Counted from the first letter of the stretch, positions 41,862 through 52,465 are shown. The stretch: DNA of 64,000 nucleotides from Deltaproteobacteria bacterium (GCA_020444075.1 JAHLLR010000021.1:1-64000); one strand, 5' to 3'. The notes: generated from the sequence alone by a model not told the origin. Program-made: numbers and translations.

Positions 41862-43249
41862 TGGACCTCGGCAATTTCGATTGTGGGTTTTCCCATGGCC
41901 CGGTCAAGGGCGGCCAGCGCAATTTGAAAATCGTACAGGGCATTGTAGTATCGGGTCATGGTTTCGGAAAGCTGGGTCCGGGCATCGAGTACATCCGTGG
42001 ATGTTGCCATCTGCTCTTTAAAAAGCGCTTCACTGATACGAAAGCCTTCCCTGGCTTGATCGATGGCGGATTGCACCGTGACGATATTCTTCTCAAACTC
42101 ATCGGCCTTGAGCCAGGCCTGCTTTACCTCCCGCTGGATGTTGTCCAGCAATTCGGTGCGGTTGAGACGCGCTTCAGCCAGCTTGCTTTTCTTTTCGGCA
42201 ACGCCGTGACCGGTCCTTCCCCATTGCCAGAAATCCCAGCGGGCTTGAGCCTGGACATCCCAGAAGCTGCTGTCGGAAATCCCTTCCCCACCGGCCACCT
42301 GCCAGTCGGTGCCCAGTTTGTAGTAATTGCCTTGAACCTGAACCATCGGATAGTAATCCCTTCCAGCCAGGGTCACTTCCTTCTCACGGATCTGGATTTC
42401 CAGACCGGCCACCGCAACCTCCACGCGGTCCTTTTCCCCCGTGTCCAGACACTCCGCAAGCGTTCGGGACAATGGCGCATAATCCAGGATATCCACGGGG
42501 GTAACCGATGTGCCGATGGGGCGGCGAAGCAGCAGGTTGAATTCGGCCCGGGCAATCTCCAGGCCATGTTGGGCTGCCACCAGATCCTGCCGGGCATTGG
42601 CCAGTTCGACCTTGGTTTTAAGAAGGTCGTTTAGCGGCGTCATCCCCACCTCGTGATAATTAACCGCCACTTCCGTCTGCGCTTCCAGCATGGTAACGGC
42701 TTCTTCGGCCACCACCTTGAGCTTTAGGGTTTTGAGCAGGTCAAAATAAACCCGCTTGGCCTCGAAGACGATGTCCCGCCGAACCAGCGCCTCGTTCAGA
42801 CGGGCGGCATCCAGCCCCATCCGGGCCAGCTGGTATTGACTGGTCAGGGTGAACCCGGTGAACAGGGGTTGGGTGACACGGGTCACAAAGGCGTATTCTT
42901 CCTCGGGCTGAACGACTCCCAAGATGGGAATCACGCTGTAGCGGGGTTCGTCGTTGCGGGTATAGTTGTATTGCGCACTGAAGGTGGGCAGGAACTCCGT
43001 GCGCCGGGATTTGACCAGGGCATCGGCACCGCGGGTCCGCTCGCTGGATATTCGAGCGGAAATATTGGCTTCGAGAGCCAGTGCCACGGTCCTGTCCAGG
43101 TCCATGTCGGGCAACGCCGCCGTCTCATCACCGCTGACCGGCACCACTGGGGCAAGCCACATGCAAAATACGGTAATAAATCCGAAAAAGCATCTATAGA
43201 TCGTCGATGGATGTGGCAATATGGCAGATATCTCCCCGGGGTTTGGCAT
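41858..43249 (-). CDS. TolC-family outer-membrane protein
   Basis: A 463-residue outer-membrane efflux protein of the TolC/OEP family: signal peptide (IYRCFFGFITVFCMWLAPVVPVSG), then two OEP repeats with long helical stretches (VAEEAVTMLEAQTEVAVNYHEVGMTPLNDLLKTKVELANARQDLVAAQHGLEIARAEFNLLLRRP and the mirror segment near 330-445, ELLDNIQREVKQAWLK ... ATSTDVLDARTQLSETMTRYYNALYDFQIALAALDRAMG). It forms a trimeric periplasmic tunnel in the family. It is the first gene before ftsEX, with which it overlaps, although no inner-membrane pump partner is present. A role in envelope export is inferred. Confidence 0.9.
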   Translation of the reverse strand: MPNPGEISAILPHPSTIYRCFFGFITVFCMWLAPVVPVSGDETAALPDMDLDRTVALALEANISARISSERTRGADALVKSRRTEFLPTFSAQYNYTRNDEPRYSVIPILGVVQPEEEYAFVTRVTQPLFTGFTLTSQYQLARMGLDAARLNEALVRRDIVFEAKRVYFDLLKTLKLKVVAEEAVTMLEAQTEVAVNYHEVGMTPLNDLLKTKVELANARQDLVAAQHGLEIARAEFNLLLRRPIGTSVTPVDILDYAPLSRTLAECLDTGEKDRVEVAVAGLEIQIREKEVTLAGRDYYPMVQVQGNYYKLGTDWQVAGGEGISDSSFWDVQAQARWDFWQWGRTGHGVAEKKSKLAEARLNRTELLDNIQREVKQAWLKADEFEKNIVTVQSAIDQAREGFRISEALFKEQMATSTDVLDARTQLSETMTRYYNALYDFQIALAALDRAMGKPTIEIAEVQ

Positions 43250-43277
43250 TGACCGGCAACCTCGCAGCTGTTATGAA
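43249..43277 (+). promoter_or_regulatory. Candidate promoter of the pyrE leader (TTGACC-N17-TATGAA)
   Basis: TTGACC at 43249-43254 is separated by exactly 17 bases from TATGAA at 43272-43277. Transcription would begin near 43284, giving a leader of about 150 bases that contains the terminator at 43323-43376. Confidence 0.55.
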
Positions 43278-43322
43278 TCGCTACTAAGCTCAAGGAGTGC
43301 TGTTCCCAGTTTTCCTTGCCGA

Positions 43323-43376
43323 AGCCTCCACTGAATCCCAATGACGGGCTTCTTCCAGTTCGGTGGAGGCTTTTTT
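43323..43376 (+). terminator. Leader terminator hairpin upstream of pyrE
   Basis: AGCCTCCAC pairs with GTGGAGGCT around a 36-base internal region and is followed by a run of T residues. It lies between the candidate promoter and pyrE with no plus-strand gene before it, so it probably works as an attenuator of pyrE transcription. Confidence 0.72.
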
Positions 43377-43437
43377 ATACGAAAAATCCCTTAAAATCAA
43401 GTATTTCTTATAAATCCGGCCGTCTGAGAGGATCCCC

Positions 43438-44007
43438 ATGAAAAAAGAACTGATCCACCTGTTGTGTCAAAAATCCTTCAAGTACAGCGAAACACCCGCA
43501 TTCAAGCTGGTGTCGGGCCGCATGAGCCGGTTTTATGTAAACTGCAAGCCCACGACCATGAATCCCCGCGGCATGTTCCTCACCGGCCATCTGATGTTCG
43601 AAGCCCTGCAAAACAGCGGGGCGTCCGCCGTGGGCGGCCTCACCTTCGGTGCCGACCCCATCGCCATGGCCACGGCCTTTGCTTCGGAGCTCAAAGGCCA
43701 GCCGGTGAAGGCTTTTTCCATCCGAAAAAGCCAGAAGGACCACGGCATCGTCAAATGGGTGGAAGGAGACATCCTGCCCGGCGAAAAGGTCGTGGTGATC
43801 GATGATGTGGCCACCACGGGCGGTTCCACGATCAAGGCAATTGAAAGAGCCCGTTCCGAAGGGCTGAAGGTGGTTCGCGCGGTGATCCTGGTGGATCGGC
43901 AGGAGGGGGGCTTGGAAAACATCCGTGCGCATGTGCCCGACGCAACCGCCATCATCACCCGGGATGAACTGGTGGCCTGCTGGAAGCATACTGCGCCAGC
44001 GTCATAG
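43438..44007 (+). CDS. pyrE: Orotate phosphoribosyltransferase
   Basis: A 189-residue PyrE, which converts orotate and PRPP to orotidine monophosphate. Signatures are YCx-type substrate loops [63 protein letters not shown] and the PRPP motif [19 protein letters not shown], with the usual Lys-rich loop. Length is slightly below the usual 200-215. The start is the ATG at 43438, after GAGAGGATCCCC. Nothing else of pyrimidine synthesis is nearby. Confidence 0.93.
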   Translation: MKKELIHLLCQKSFKYSETPAFKLVSGRMSRFYVNCKPTTMNPRGMFLTGHLMFEALQNSGASAVGGLTFGADPIAMATAFASELKGQPVKAFSIRKSQKDHGIVKWVEGDILPGEKVVVIDDVATTGGSTIKAIERARSEGLKVVRAVILVDRQEGGLENIRAHVPDATAIITRDELVACWKHTAPAS

Positions 44008-44021
44008 CAATGACCGAACGC

Positions 44022-44063
44022 AAAAGGAAACGGCCGACCTATTTATCTTTTCCGGCGGTTTCC
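44022..44063 (-). terminator. Terminator-like hairpin after queD
   Basis: GGAAACCGCCGG pairs with CGGCCGTTTCC (one mismatch) on the minus strand and is followed by TTTTGCG. It lies between the convergent pyrE and queD genes and could serve both. Confidence 0.55.
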
Positions 44064-44089
44064 CTGCTTAGATTTCTTATTAGGGTGGA

Positions 44090-44461
44090 CTACTTTGGAA
44101 AATAGGTGGCGCAGGCGTCTTCAGACTCCCACGTGGTCACCCGGCTGACGGCCATTCCGGGCTCTTTGATCATCTCCTGCAGGCTGTTGGCGATATAAAA
44201 GGCGAGATTTTCCGAGGACGGGGCGACGGCGTCAAAATAGGGCAATTCGTTTAAGAACTTATGGTCCAGACGGTCCATGATCTCTTTCACATACCCTTTG
44301 AGAATACCGAAATCAACCAGTACGCCGGCGTTGTTAAGGCGATCTCCCTTAACGCAGACCTCCACCTTCCAGTTGTGCCCATGAAGGTTTTCGCATTTTT
44401 TTGCCACCATGGTCAGCTGGTGGGCGGCAGCAAAATGACTGATTATTTTTAGCTCGAACAT
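44090..44461 (-). CDS. queD: 6-carboxytetrahydropterin synthase QueD-like
   Basis: A 123-residue QueD/PTPS-II family enzyme of queuosine biosynthesis. The zinc histidines are in HFAAAHQL near residue 9-14 and HGHNW at 28-32, with the catalytic Cys in CENLHGHNW. VDFGILKGYVKEIMDRLDHKFLNE supplies the conserved Asp-His pair, and PSSENLAFYIANSLQE gives the substrate Glu region. It would convert dihydroneopterin triphosphate to 6-carboxytetrahydropterin. It lies 44 bases after dnaJ on the same strand; no other que genes are in the window. Confidence 0.93.
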   Translation of the reverse strand: MFELKIISHFAAAHQLTMVAKKCENLHGHNWKVEVCVKGDRLNNAGVLVDFGILKGYVKEIMDRLDHKFLNELPYFDAVAPSSENLAFYIANSLQEMIKEPGMAVSRVTTWESEDACATYFPK

Positions 44462-44505
44462 GATCTATCCGCTCCTGTGGGTTCGCCGGATCGAGGCCGG
44501 CGTTG

Positions 44506-45672
<1,167 letters not shown>

Positions 45673-45728
45673 TTAATTTTCCGTTGTTCAAATGATGCAT
45701 AAACTTAATGCAAGATGAAAGGATGTCA

Positions 45729-46436
45729 ATGGAAAGTCGGGAGCTTCCCTTCGTTCGGGAAATGTTCGACAACATCGCCCCGCGCTATGATCTGCTCAAC
45801 CGCCTGCTCAGCCTCCGCCAGGATGTGGTCTGGCGTAAAAAGCTGGTGTCGGCCATGGTCATTCCTGAAAACGGAAAGGTGCTCGACGTGGCGTGCGGTA
45901 CCGGCGATCTATCCATGGAGATCTGCCGGCAAAAAGGGCCGCTGGTGAAGGTGGTCGGCATCGATTTTTCACCGGGCATGCTTCGTCTGGCCCGGGAGAA
46001 GATCCGCCGGAATCAAAACACGACCATCTCCCTGCTCACCGGCGACGCCCTGGCGCTACCCTTTGGCAACGCATCCTTTCACGCGGTGACCATCGCCTTC
46101 GGCATCCGCAATATCCAGGATAAGACAAGCGCCCTGAGGGCTTTTTGCGATTGCCTCATTCCAGGCGGGATGGTCCTGGTGCTGGAACTGGCCACCCCGA
46201 AAAAAAGCCGCCTGCGGGATGCCTACCTGGCTTACTTTCAAAAGGTGCTGCCCACCATCGGCCGTCTCTTTTCCAGGCACAGCTTCGCCTATTCCTACCT
46301 TCCCGACTCGGTTTCCCGGTTCCCGGAAACCGATGCTTTTATGACCATCATGGAAAAAGCAGGCTTTTCCCACGTCACCTGTCGCCGCCTGACGCTTGGA
46401 ATCGCCAACCTGTTTATGGGGATTAAGCCTCGATAA
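45729..46436 (+). CDS. Demethylmenaquinone/ubiquinone methyltransferase UbiE/MenG
   Basis: A 235-residue AdoMet-dependent methyltransferase of the UbiE/MenG family, likely making menaquinone in an anaerobe (menG would then be the proper name). Family text: FVREMFDNIAPRYDLLNRLLSLRQDVVWRKKLV, VLDVACGTGDLSMEI, FHAVTIAFGIRNIQDKTSALRAFCDCLIPGGMVLVLELATPK, and LGIANLFMGIKPR at the end. I prefer the ATG at 45729 because GAAAGGA is six bases before it; the ATG at 45708 is the other choice. It is divergent from dnaJ. Confidence 0.93.
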   Translation: MESRELPFVREMFDNIAPRYDLLNRLLSLRQDVVWRKKLVSAMVIPENGKVLDVACGTGDLSMEICRQKGPLVKVVGIDFSPGMLRLAREKIRRNQNTTISLLTGDALALPFGNASFHAVTIAFGIRNIQDKTSALRAFCDCLIPGGMVLVLELATPKKSRLRDAYLAYFQKVLPTIGRLFSRHSFAYSYLPDSVSRFPETDAFMTIMEKAGFSHVTCRRLTLGIANLFMGIKPR

Positions 46437-46486
46437 AACGAAGCGGCGCCCAAAAACGATTTCAAGGATTAATTCGCTTAATTTTA

Positions 46487-47785
46487 TCAGGCGGTCGGCG
46501 CATGCATCTGGAAAAAATTATCCCACAACGCATCGAGCCGTTCACAGGCCTCCGTCAATGATACGGCCATCCATACCGGTGCGCCGGTTTTATCGGTTCC
46601 GGCGATGTCACAAAGCTTCAATCGCTTCAGTTTTCCCAGAGCATCTTCGATTTCGAAATCGATCGGGACGCCGAAGGTCTCTTGCAACCACTCTTCAATG
46701 GCATCATCCAGCGCGGCAGCGGTCAAGCCCGCTTCGGATTGTACCAGGAAAAAATAGCCCAGGAGAGCCTCCTTTAACTCCTCCTCTTCCGCGTCAGCAA
46801 TGATGTGGTAAAAAACGCCGGCATTGTTGTCCAGATTCTTAAAATAGAGATTATCCCCCAGGGTTTTCATAAATTTGATTTTGCGGTTTTTATAGCTGTT
46901 CCACTGTTTGAAAAGAAAGGCCCCAATGGCGGCCAGGGCCGTCATCCCGCCCACCATGGCGGAGATTTCCACGGGGCCCAACGGCGGAATCGTGCCGCTG
47001 CCGAGGAAGACGGAGCGGGACATCAACCACAGGATACTCGCCATGGCAACCAGGCCCGCACTGGCTTTCAAAATGACCGTGATGCCGCCACCGACGGCAA
47101 AGCCGCCCATGAACAGTTTGTCTTTGAGTTTCATGCGGACCTGGGCGTTGGGAAACAGCATCTCCAGATCCTCTTTGGGAATGTTCTTGAAAAGTTTTAC
47201 GATCATGGTCCCCGGGTTAAAATTAAGCCCTTTCCGCTTGAGCGCCCTGAAGTACGATTCATCCTTGTATTTGATGATCAGCGCGACTCTGTCGTAGACG
47301 GTAATGTCGATGGCTTCTTCTTTGAACACCCATTTTTTGCGCCGGATACGATGGGATTGGCTTCCCCTTCTGAAGACCAACTGGCTCTCAAAATCCTCGA
47401 AATCCACAACCAGGTTGATCTTAAAGAGCGATTCCCGGCTGATGGCGTATGTCAGATCGCTTGCGGTGATCTGTTGATAGTTGGCCTGATTCAACACATT
47501 TTTAAATGCCGCCATGAGCCGGTCTTCATGGGCCTTGCGTGCTTCATGGGAAATGCAGCGGACCGTCACCGTATCGTTGTCCGGGTTGAACGGGTAATAG
47601 CTTTCCTTGAGCGCTTCTGTTTTTGCATGAAATTCAAAATGGAAGATACTACCAAGGATATTGCAGAAGAGAAGAAAGGACTCCCTGTCTTTGGGTGTGA
47701 CCCGCGTGCTATTGGACAAACAGTCGATGAGCTCCGCCTTGCGGATGGGAATGAAGCGTTCTCTGACTGAAGGATCTGCCACCAT
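46487..47785 (-). CDS. TMEM143 (DUF3754) family membrane protein
   Basis: A 432-residue protein that I place in the TMEM143/DUF3754 family by overall pattern. It has an N-terminal region with RERFIPIRKAELIDCLSN, a middle beta-rich domain ending KDESYFRALKRKGLNFNPGTMIVKLFKNIPKEDLEMLFPNAQVRMKLKDKLFMGG, two hydrophobic segments (about 250-270 and 290-315), a NLYFKNLDNNAGVFYHIIADAEEEELKEALLGYFF block and a helical C-terminus. The ATG at 47785 overlaps the glpK stop (TGATG), so it is coupled to glycerol kinase. Function unknown; a link to glycerol metabolism is only contextual. Confidence 0.8.
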   Translation of the reverse strand: MVADPSVRERFIPIRKAELIDCLSNSTRVTPKDRESFLLFCNILGSIFHFEFHAKTEALKESYYPFNPDNDTVTVRCISHEARKAHEDRLMAAFKNVLNQANYQQITASDLTYAISRESLFKINLVVDFEDFESQLVFRRGSQSHRIRRKKWVFKEEAIDITVYDRVALIIKYKDESYFRALKRKGLNFNPGTMIVKLFKNIPKEDLEMLFPNAQVRMKLKDKLFMGGFAVGGGITVILKASAGLVAMASILWLMSRSVFLGSGTIPPLGPVEISAMVGGMTALAAIGAFLFKQWNSYKNRKIKFMKTLGDNLYFKNLDNNAGVFYHIIADAEEEELKEALLGYFFLVQSEAGLTAAALDDAIEEWLQETFGVPIDFEIEDALGKLKRLKLCDIAGTDKTGAPVWMAVSLTEACERLDALWDNFFQMHAPTA

Positions 47786-49296
47786 CAATCCACCCAATCG
47801 AAGGTGCGCTGGACCGCCTTCTTCCATCCACGGACACCGGCCTGGCGCACATGATCATCCATCTGCGGCTTCCATGTCCTGTCCACCGACCAGTATTGTT
47901 TCAGGTCTTCCATGGAGTTCCAGAAGCCCGAGGCCAAACCCGCTGCATAGGCCGCCCCCAGAGCCGTGGTTTCGGTGATGGTCGGCCGGATCACCGGGAC
48001 GTTGAGCAGGTCGGACTGAAATTGCATGAGCAGTTCGTTAGCCACCATCCCTCCATCAACCTTGAGGCTGTTGAGCTTGACCCCCGAATCCTTTTTCATG
48101 GCCTCCATAATGTCCAGCGTCTGGTAGGCGTTAGCCTCCAAAACGGCGCGGGCGAGATGACCCTTGTTGACATACCGGGTGAGACCGGCAATAACCCCGC
48201 GGGCGTCGGAACGCCAGTAGGGGGCGAACAGGCCGGAAAAAGCCGGAACGATGTAGGCGCCACCATTATCGTCTACCGTTCGGGCCAGGGTCTCCACCTC
48301 CGGCGCCGAAGCGATCAGCCCCAGGTTGTCCCGCAGCCACTGCACCAAGGCCCCGGCAATGGCCACCGACCCTTCCAGGCAATAGACCGGCTTTTCCCCG
48401 CTGATCTGGTATCCAACGGTGGTCAACAGACCGTGGGCGGAGTGAACCGGCTCGGTTCCCGTATTGAGCAGCATGAAACAACCGGTGCCGTATGTATTTT
48501 TCGCCTCGCCGACCCCAAAGCAGGTCTGGCCCACAAGGGCAGCCTGCTGGTCTCCCAGGGCGCCGCAAACCGGTACCGTCGCACCCATCGGGCCTTCTTT
48601 CAGGGTGTGCCCCCAGGTATTCCTGTCGATTGAAGGTACGATGCGCGGCAGCATCTGTTGGGGAATTCCCATGATCTTGAGGATCTCATCATCCCAGGCC
48701 AGACTCTCCACGTCCATGAGCAGGGTGCGCGAGGCATTGGATACATCCGTCACATGGGCGCCGCCGGCCGCACCGCCGGTGAGCTGCCAGATGATCCAGG
48801 TTTCGATGGTTCCGAAAAGTGCCCGGCCTCTGTCCGCCGCCACCCGCGCTTCGGGGATGTTGTCCAGAATCCATTTTATCTTCGGCCCTGAAAAGTAGGT
48901 GGCGATGGGCAGCCCGGTTTTTTTGCGGAAACGGTCCTGTCCGCCCTCTCTTTCCAGGGCATTGCAAATCTCGTCGGTACGGGTGCATTGCCAGACGATG
49001 GCGTTGTGATAGGGGTTGCCGGTTTGTTTATCCCAGACCACGGTTGTTTCCCGCTGGTTGGTAATACCGATGGCGGCGATATCCTTACCGGTGATCCCGA
49101 CTTTTCCCATCGCCCCTTTGATTACCCGGCGGCTGTTTTCCCAGATTTCCAATGGATCATGCTCCACCCAGCCCGGCCTGGGAAAGATCTGCTCGTGCTC
49201 CATCTGATCCACGCCGGCAATCTGTCCCTGATGGTCGAAAAGGATAAACCGGTTGCTGGTGGTGCCCAAATCCAATGCGCCGATATAGCTGGCCAT
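47785..49296 (-). CDS. glpK: Glycerol kinase
   Basis: A 503-residue glycerol kinase of the FGGY family. The start [21 protein letters not shown] is the phosphate-binding motif; [87 protein letters not shown] and [27 protein letters not shown] are all characteristic. Length matches. It begins after AAAGGAGCGAG. It phosphorylates glycerol to feed GlpA/GlpB. It lies 214 bases after glpB on the same strand. Confidence 0.96.
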   Translation of the reverse strand: MASYIGALDLGTTSNRFILFDHQGQIAGVDQMEHEQIFPRPGWVEHDPLEIWENSRRVIKGAMGKVGITGKDIAAIGITNQRETTVVWDKQTGNPYHNAIVWQCTRTDEICNALEREGGQDRFRKKTGLPIATYFSGPKIKWILDNIPEARVAADRGRALFGTIETWIIWQLTGGAAGGAHVTDVSNASRTLLMDVESLAWDDEILKIMGIPQQMLPRIVPSIDRNTWGHTLKEGPMGATVPVCGALGDQQAALVGQTCFGVGEAKNTYGTGCFMLLNTGTEPVHSAHGLLTTVGYQISGEKPVYCLEGSVAIAGALVQWLRDNLGLIASAPEVETLARTVDDNGGAYIVPAFSGLFAPYWRSDARGVIAGLTRYVNKGHLARAVLEANAYQTLDIMEAMKKDSGVKLNSLKVDGGMVANELLMQFQSDLLNVPVIRPTITETTALGAAYAAGLASGFWNSMEDLKQYWSVDRTWKPQMDDHVRQAGVRGWKKAVQRTFDWVD

Positions 49297-49510
49297 ATCT
49301 CGCTCCTTTCCTTAAGTGAAGGTGGGTGGGACTGAGTGGGGAATTATTTTTGAAGGTCTATCATTTTGCTGGAAAACGGGCAACCGGGTATTAATGGAAC
49401 GGTTGAAGCCGCAGACTGCCAATTGTGGCGGACGACCGATTTTCATCACACGGCGTTTCTTGGTTCGATAGGGGGCCATCAGGTGTATTCGTAATGGGTT
49501 CCCATCGATT

Positions 49511-50803
49511 TCAGCATCCGCTGCCGGCCATGGCCTCAATAGCCCCGAAAGCCGTAGCTACGGCAATCCCGGTACCGCTTTTGGTGCGAATCCAGTCCTG
49601 ATGAGCCAGAATGGAACCGGCGGCAAAAAGGTTCTCATAAACGACCTTGCCATCCGGGTCGATTGGCCGAAAGCGGTCGTCCACCTCGAGTCCGGCAAGG
49701 TTGATGGCATGGCCCTTGGGATCCAGAAACTGCTGCCGATGCCAGCAACTGCGGTTTTCCGGTTGGCAGACGGGCAGGTTCATGAGCGCTTCGCGGATGC
49801 CCTGGCGTTCCGCCACCAGCCCTTTCCCCAGAAACCGGCCGGTGGCCAGCAGGACATTATCCGCCTCAACCGTTGTCTCGGGCTCAGTTCTTCCCAGCTC
49901 GAGGACGAACCGACCGTTGGCCCGGCGATGAATGGTATGAACGGTATGGTGATAAAAGGATTGCACGCCGCGTGGGGGCAGATGGTTTTCAAAAGCCTCC
50001 TTAAGGCGAATGCCGGAAATGGCTGGCGGCATGGTGGGAATCTCGAAAACCGGTCGTCCGAGCATCTGCTTGAGATCGCGACGAACACCCTCGCTGTCGT
50101 GAATCCCGAGAATAGCGGGCAAACCGACATATTTCACCTGCTCCAGATGAGGCCGGATGGCGTCGGCCAGCTCCCGGCGTGCCGCTTCAACCTCCAGCCC
50201 CCGGGCGATGTGTTCCGCGTATTTGGGCCCCAGCCGGTTTTCCCAGGGCAGATCGATGGAGGCGGACTTTAAATCCGGCCATGATGGTTTCAACGTACTC
50301 AGGATCTGCATCGCACTGAAACCGCGCAGCCCCTGGATATCGACAATCAGACAGGGAGCCTTTTCTTCCAACGCCTGGACGCCGGCCCACATGGTTTCAG
50401 GCACCCGGAAGGTGCGCTTTATCGTACCCACCGGAGTGATCAGCCGGGCATTTTTATTGGGATAACCCGTGTAAGGATGGCCGGCGTCACCCAGAAAATC
50501 AGTCACCAGGTCTATCGCCGAACGGATCTGGTGGGTGGAGACGCGACACAACGGGTGTTCGGGATGATTCTGTTCAAGCTGTTTCAACCCCTGCCAGGGA
50601 TCGTCGATCAGCTCACGCGTATTGCCGTGAGAGACACCGTATAGATCGAACAGGCCGCTGGCATACAGGGTTTCGCCGGTGAGCCCGGCCTGCACGGTGG
50701 AAATGCCGCGACGGGCAGCGAACAGCGCTGCCGCCATTCCGGCCATTCCGGCACCGATGACCATCAACCGGCATTCTATCGGTCTTGCCTTCGCAGTTTC
50801 CAT
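49511..50803 (-). CDS. glpB: Anaerobic glycerol-3-phosphate dehydrogenase subunit B
   Basis: A 430-residue GlpB flavoprotein. The FAD/NAD motif VIGAGMAGMAAALFAARRG sits near residues 14-33. Family text includes ASGLFDLYGV, PLCRVSTHQIRSAIDLV, GYPNKNARLITPVGTIKRTFRVPETMWAGV, GLPAILGIHDSEGVRRDLKQMLGRPVFEIPTMPPAISGIRLKEAF and the final SILAHQDWIRTKSGTGIAVATAFGAIEAM. It works with GlpA to oxidise glycerol-3-phosphate anaerobically. It lies 26 bases after glpA. The usual third subunit gene, glpC, is absent here. Confidence 0.92.
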   Translation of the reverse strand: METAKARPIECRLMVIGAGMAGMAAALFAARRGISTVQAGLTGETLYASGLFDLYGVSHGNTRELIDDPWQGLKQLEQNHPEHPLCRVSTHQIRSAIDLVTDFLGDAGHPYTGYPNKNARLITPVGTIKRTFRVPETMWAGVQALEEKAPCLIVDIQGLRGFSAMQILSTLKPSWPDLKSASIDLPWENRLGPKYAEHIARGLEVEAARRELADAIRPHLEQVKYVGLPAILGIHDSEGVRRDLKQMLGRPVFEIPTMPPAISGIRLKEAFENHLPPRGVQSFYHHTVHTIHRRANGRFVLELGRTEPETTVEADNVLLATGRFLGKGLVAERQGIREALMNLPVCQPENRSCWHRQQFLDPKGHAINLAGLEVDDRFRPIDPDGKVVYENLFAAGSILAHQDWIRTKSGTGIAVATAFGAIEAMAGSGC

Positions 50804-50829
50804 GGTTTATTTTCTTTTTTAGACGGACA

Positions 50830-52395
50830 TTAGGCGGTTTCACAGACATCTAGACCCAACAGTCCGCAGTGAAGCGCCTCCTGCAGTTCTGCCTGAGAGA
50901 CGGCCGGTCCCCACAACAAGGGCTGCATCCCGCGCCAGCGTTCGTTGAGAAAATCCTTTAATTCGCCAACTCCCTCGCCGCCGCGGAGCATCCCTTCATT
51001 GTACATATGGGCGGCCATGCGAAGGCTGCAGAACGATCCCTGGCAGGGGCCTTTTCCCACCCGGCTGCGCTGTCCCATCTCCCTCAAGCCGGGACGATGG
51101 CCGTTGTGCGTCAGAAAGGCCGCGATCTCGTTGAACACACTGGTGGGAACCATTTCACACTCGCACAACAGCAGGTCCGAAGGGTCTTTCTGCTTGAACC
51201 ACATTTTCGGGGTGAACCCCGGTTCGGTATATCTGGCCTCATTGGAGGCTGGCAGGGGGTCTATGGCCGTTCGACAGGGGTTGGAATTGCCCAGCCGCCG
51301 ACATACCAGATCCGCGGTCTTTTCCGCCATGAGCCGGTAAGTGGTGAGCTTGCCGCCCGTAATAGTAATAAAGTTTTCCAACCCGTCGGGTTCATGGTCC
51401 AGCAAGGAGTATCCACGACTCACCGCTCGGTCATCCGAAGCGTTTCCGGACCGCACCAGGGGACGGACCCCGGCATAGGCGCGTATGTAGCGGGTGTCCG
51501 CCAGCTTGGGAACCATGGCCATGCCGTCAACGATCATGGCATCGATTTCGGCGGTGGTGGGCCGGCATTGATCCGGGGAGTCGATCCGCTTGGAGGTCGT
51601 ACCGAAAATGGAGACGGTTCCCGCAGGCACCAAAATGTCGGCATCCGCGGCTTTGCGCAGCCGGTTGATAACCCGTTCACCCAGTCGCATCTGGGTGATG
51701 ATCAACGTGCCCTGGGAATACACCATGTTTATGCGGGCACCAGCCATGGCGGCCACCTCGCCGGCCCAGGACCCGGTGGCGTTGACGATTTGATCGGCCC
51801 GGACACGGACCATACCCCCGTGCCGGAGATCCAGAAACCGCACCGAATCAATATGGCCGCCGTGCTTGTCAAATCCCACCACCTTGTGGTGCAGAAGATG
51901 CGAAGTTCCATAGTTCCCGGCCTGGGCCAGGTTGTCCAGCGAGAGCTTGAACGGATCGATGGAGGCGTCTTCCACGGCAAAGGCGGCAATGATATCCGGA
52001 GACAGGCACGACTCTATTTCCAGGGCGTCTCCGAGGTCTACCGCGGTGGCGGCAATACCGCATCGCCCACAGCGGCCGGCGAAATCGGCGATGTAATTCT
52101 CATCGTCACCCTTGACGGCAACAAAAATCCCGCCGGTGTCTTCAACACATTGGGGGGCTAAGCGTTTAATGATCGCGCCTTCGTCACAACACTCCCGGGC
52201 TGCGGCCGGGTCCGAGGAAATGTACCGGGCACCGCTGTGCAGCAGACCGTGGTTCCCCCCGGAGGCGCCGGCATTGATGTCTTTCTTTTCCACCAGGATG
52301 CACCGAACGCCGCGAAGTGCCAGATCCCGGGCCAACCCCGTGCCGGTGGCGCCGCCACCGATGATCAAGACCTGCGTTTCCAATTCTTTGTCCAT
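50830..52395 (-). CDS. glpA: Anaerobic glycerol-3-phosphate dehydrogenase subunit A
   Basis: A 521-residue GlpA, catalytic FAD subunit of anaerobic glycerol-3-phosphate dehydrogenase. FAD motif LIIGGGATGTGLARDLALRG is near residue 10, followed by LVEKKDINAGASGGNHGLLHSGARY. The C-terminal part has the BFD-type [2Fe-2S] cysteines: CECEMV and, about 35 residues later, CQGSFC. SYSLLDHEPDGLENFITITGGKLTTYRLMAEKTADLVCRRLG is family-typical. The length is close to the E. coli subunit. It is the first gene of glpA-glpB-glpK on the minus strand, divergent from the DeoR-family regulator, with a candidate operator 55 bases upstream. Confidence 0.94.
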   Translation of the reverse strand: MDKELETQVLIIGGGATGTGLARDLALRGVRCILVEKKDINAGASGGNHGLLHSGARYISSDPAAARECCDEGAIIKRLAPQCVEDTGGIFVAVKGDDENYIADFAGRCGRCGIAATAVDLGDALEIESCLSPDIIAAFAVEDASIDPFKLSLDNLAQAGNYGTSHLLHHKVVGFDKHGGHIDSVRFLDLRHGGMVRVRADQIVNATGSWAGEVAAMAGARINMVYSQGTLIITQMRLGERVINRLRKAADADILVPAGTVSIFGTTSKRIDSPDQCRPTTAEIDAMIVDGMAMVPKLADTRYIRAYAGVRPLVRSGNASDDRAVSRGYSLLDHEPDGLENFITITGGKLTTYRLMAEKTADLVCRRLGNSNPCRTAIDPLPASNEARYTEPGFTPKMWFKQKDPSDLLLCECEMVPTSVFNEIAAFLTHNGHRPGLREMGQRSRVGKGPCQGSFCSLRMAAHMYNEGMLRGGEGVGELKDFLNERWRGMQPLLWGPAVSQAELQEALHCGLLGLDVCETA

Positions 52396-52449
52396 TTATG
52401 ACCCTGCAGCAGCTGCCCCGGCTATCGGCCGGACGCTTAAACAACATGT

Positions 52450-52465
52450 TTTCACTTGAGAAAAA
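52450..52465. promoter_or_regulatory. Candidate GlpR operator TTTTCACTTGAGAAAA
   Basis: A 16-base near-palindrome, matching the site at 53492-53507 at all but two positions. It lies in the glpA/glpR divergent gap, close to the glpA start. A further weaker TTTGTT...AACAAA pair (52467-52472 and 52486-52491) follows directly. Likely bound by the DeoR-type regulator encoded next door. Confidence 0.6.

Noticed and set aside
49364-49376. TTTTGCTGGAAAA as a third GlpR operator
   Set aside because: It matches only part of the other two palindromes and is likely chance; mentioned as a weak lead.
51007-52161. 384-codon plus-strand frame opposite glpA
   Set aside because: Antisense shadow of glpA, no family similarity.
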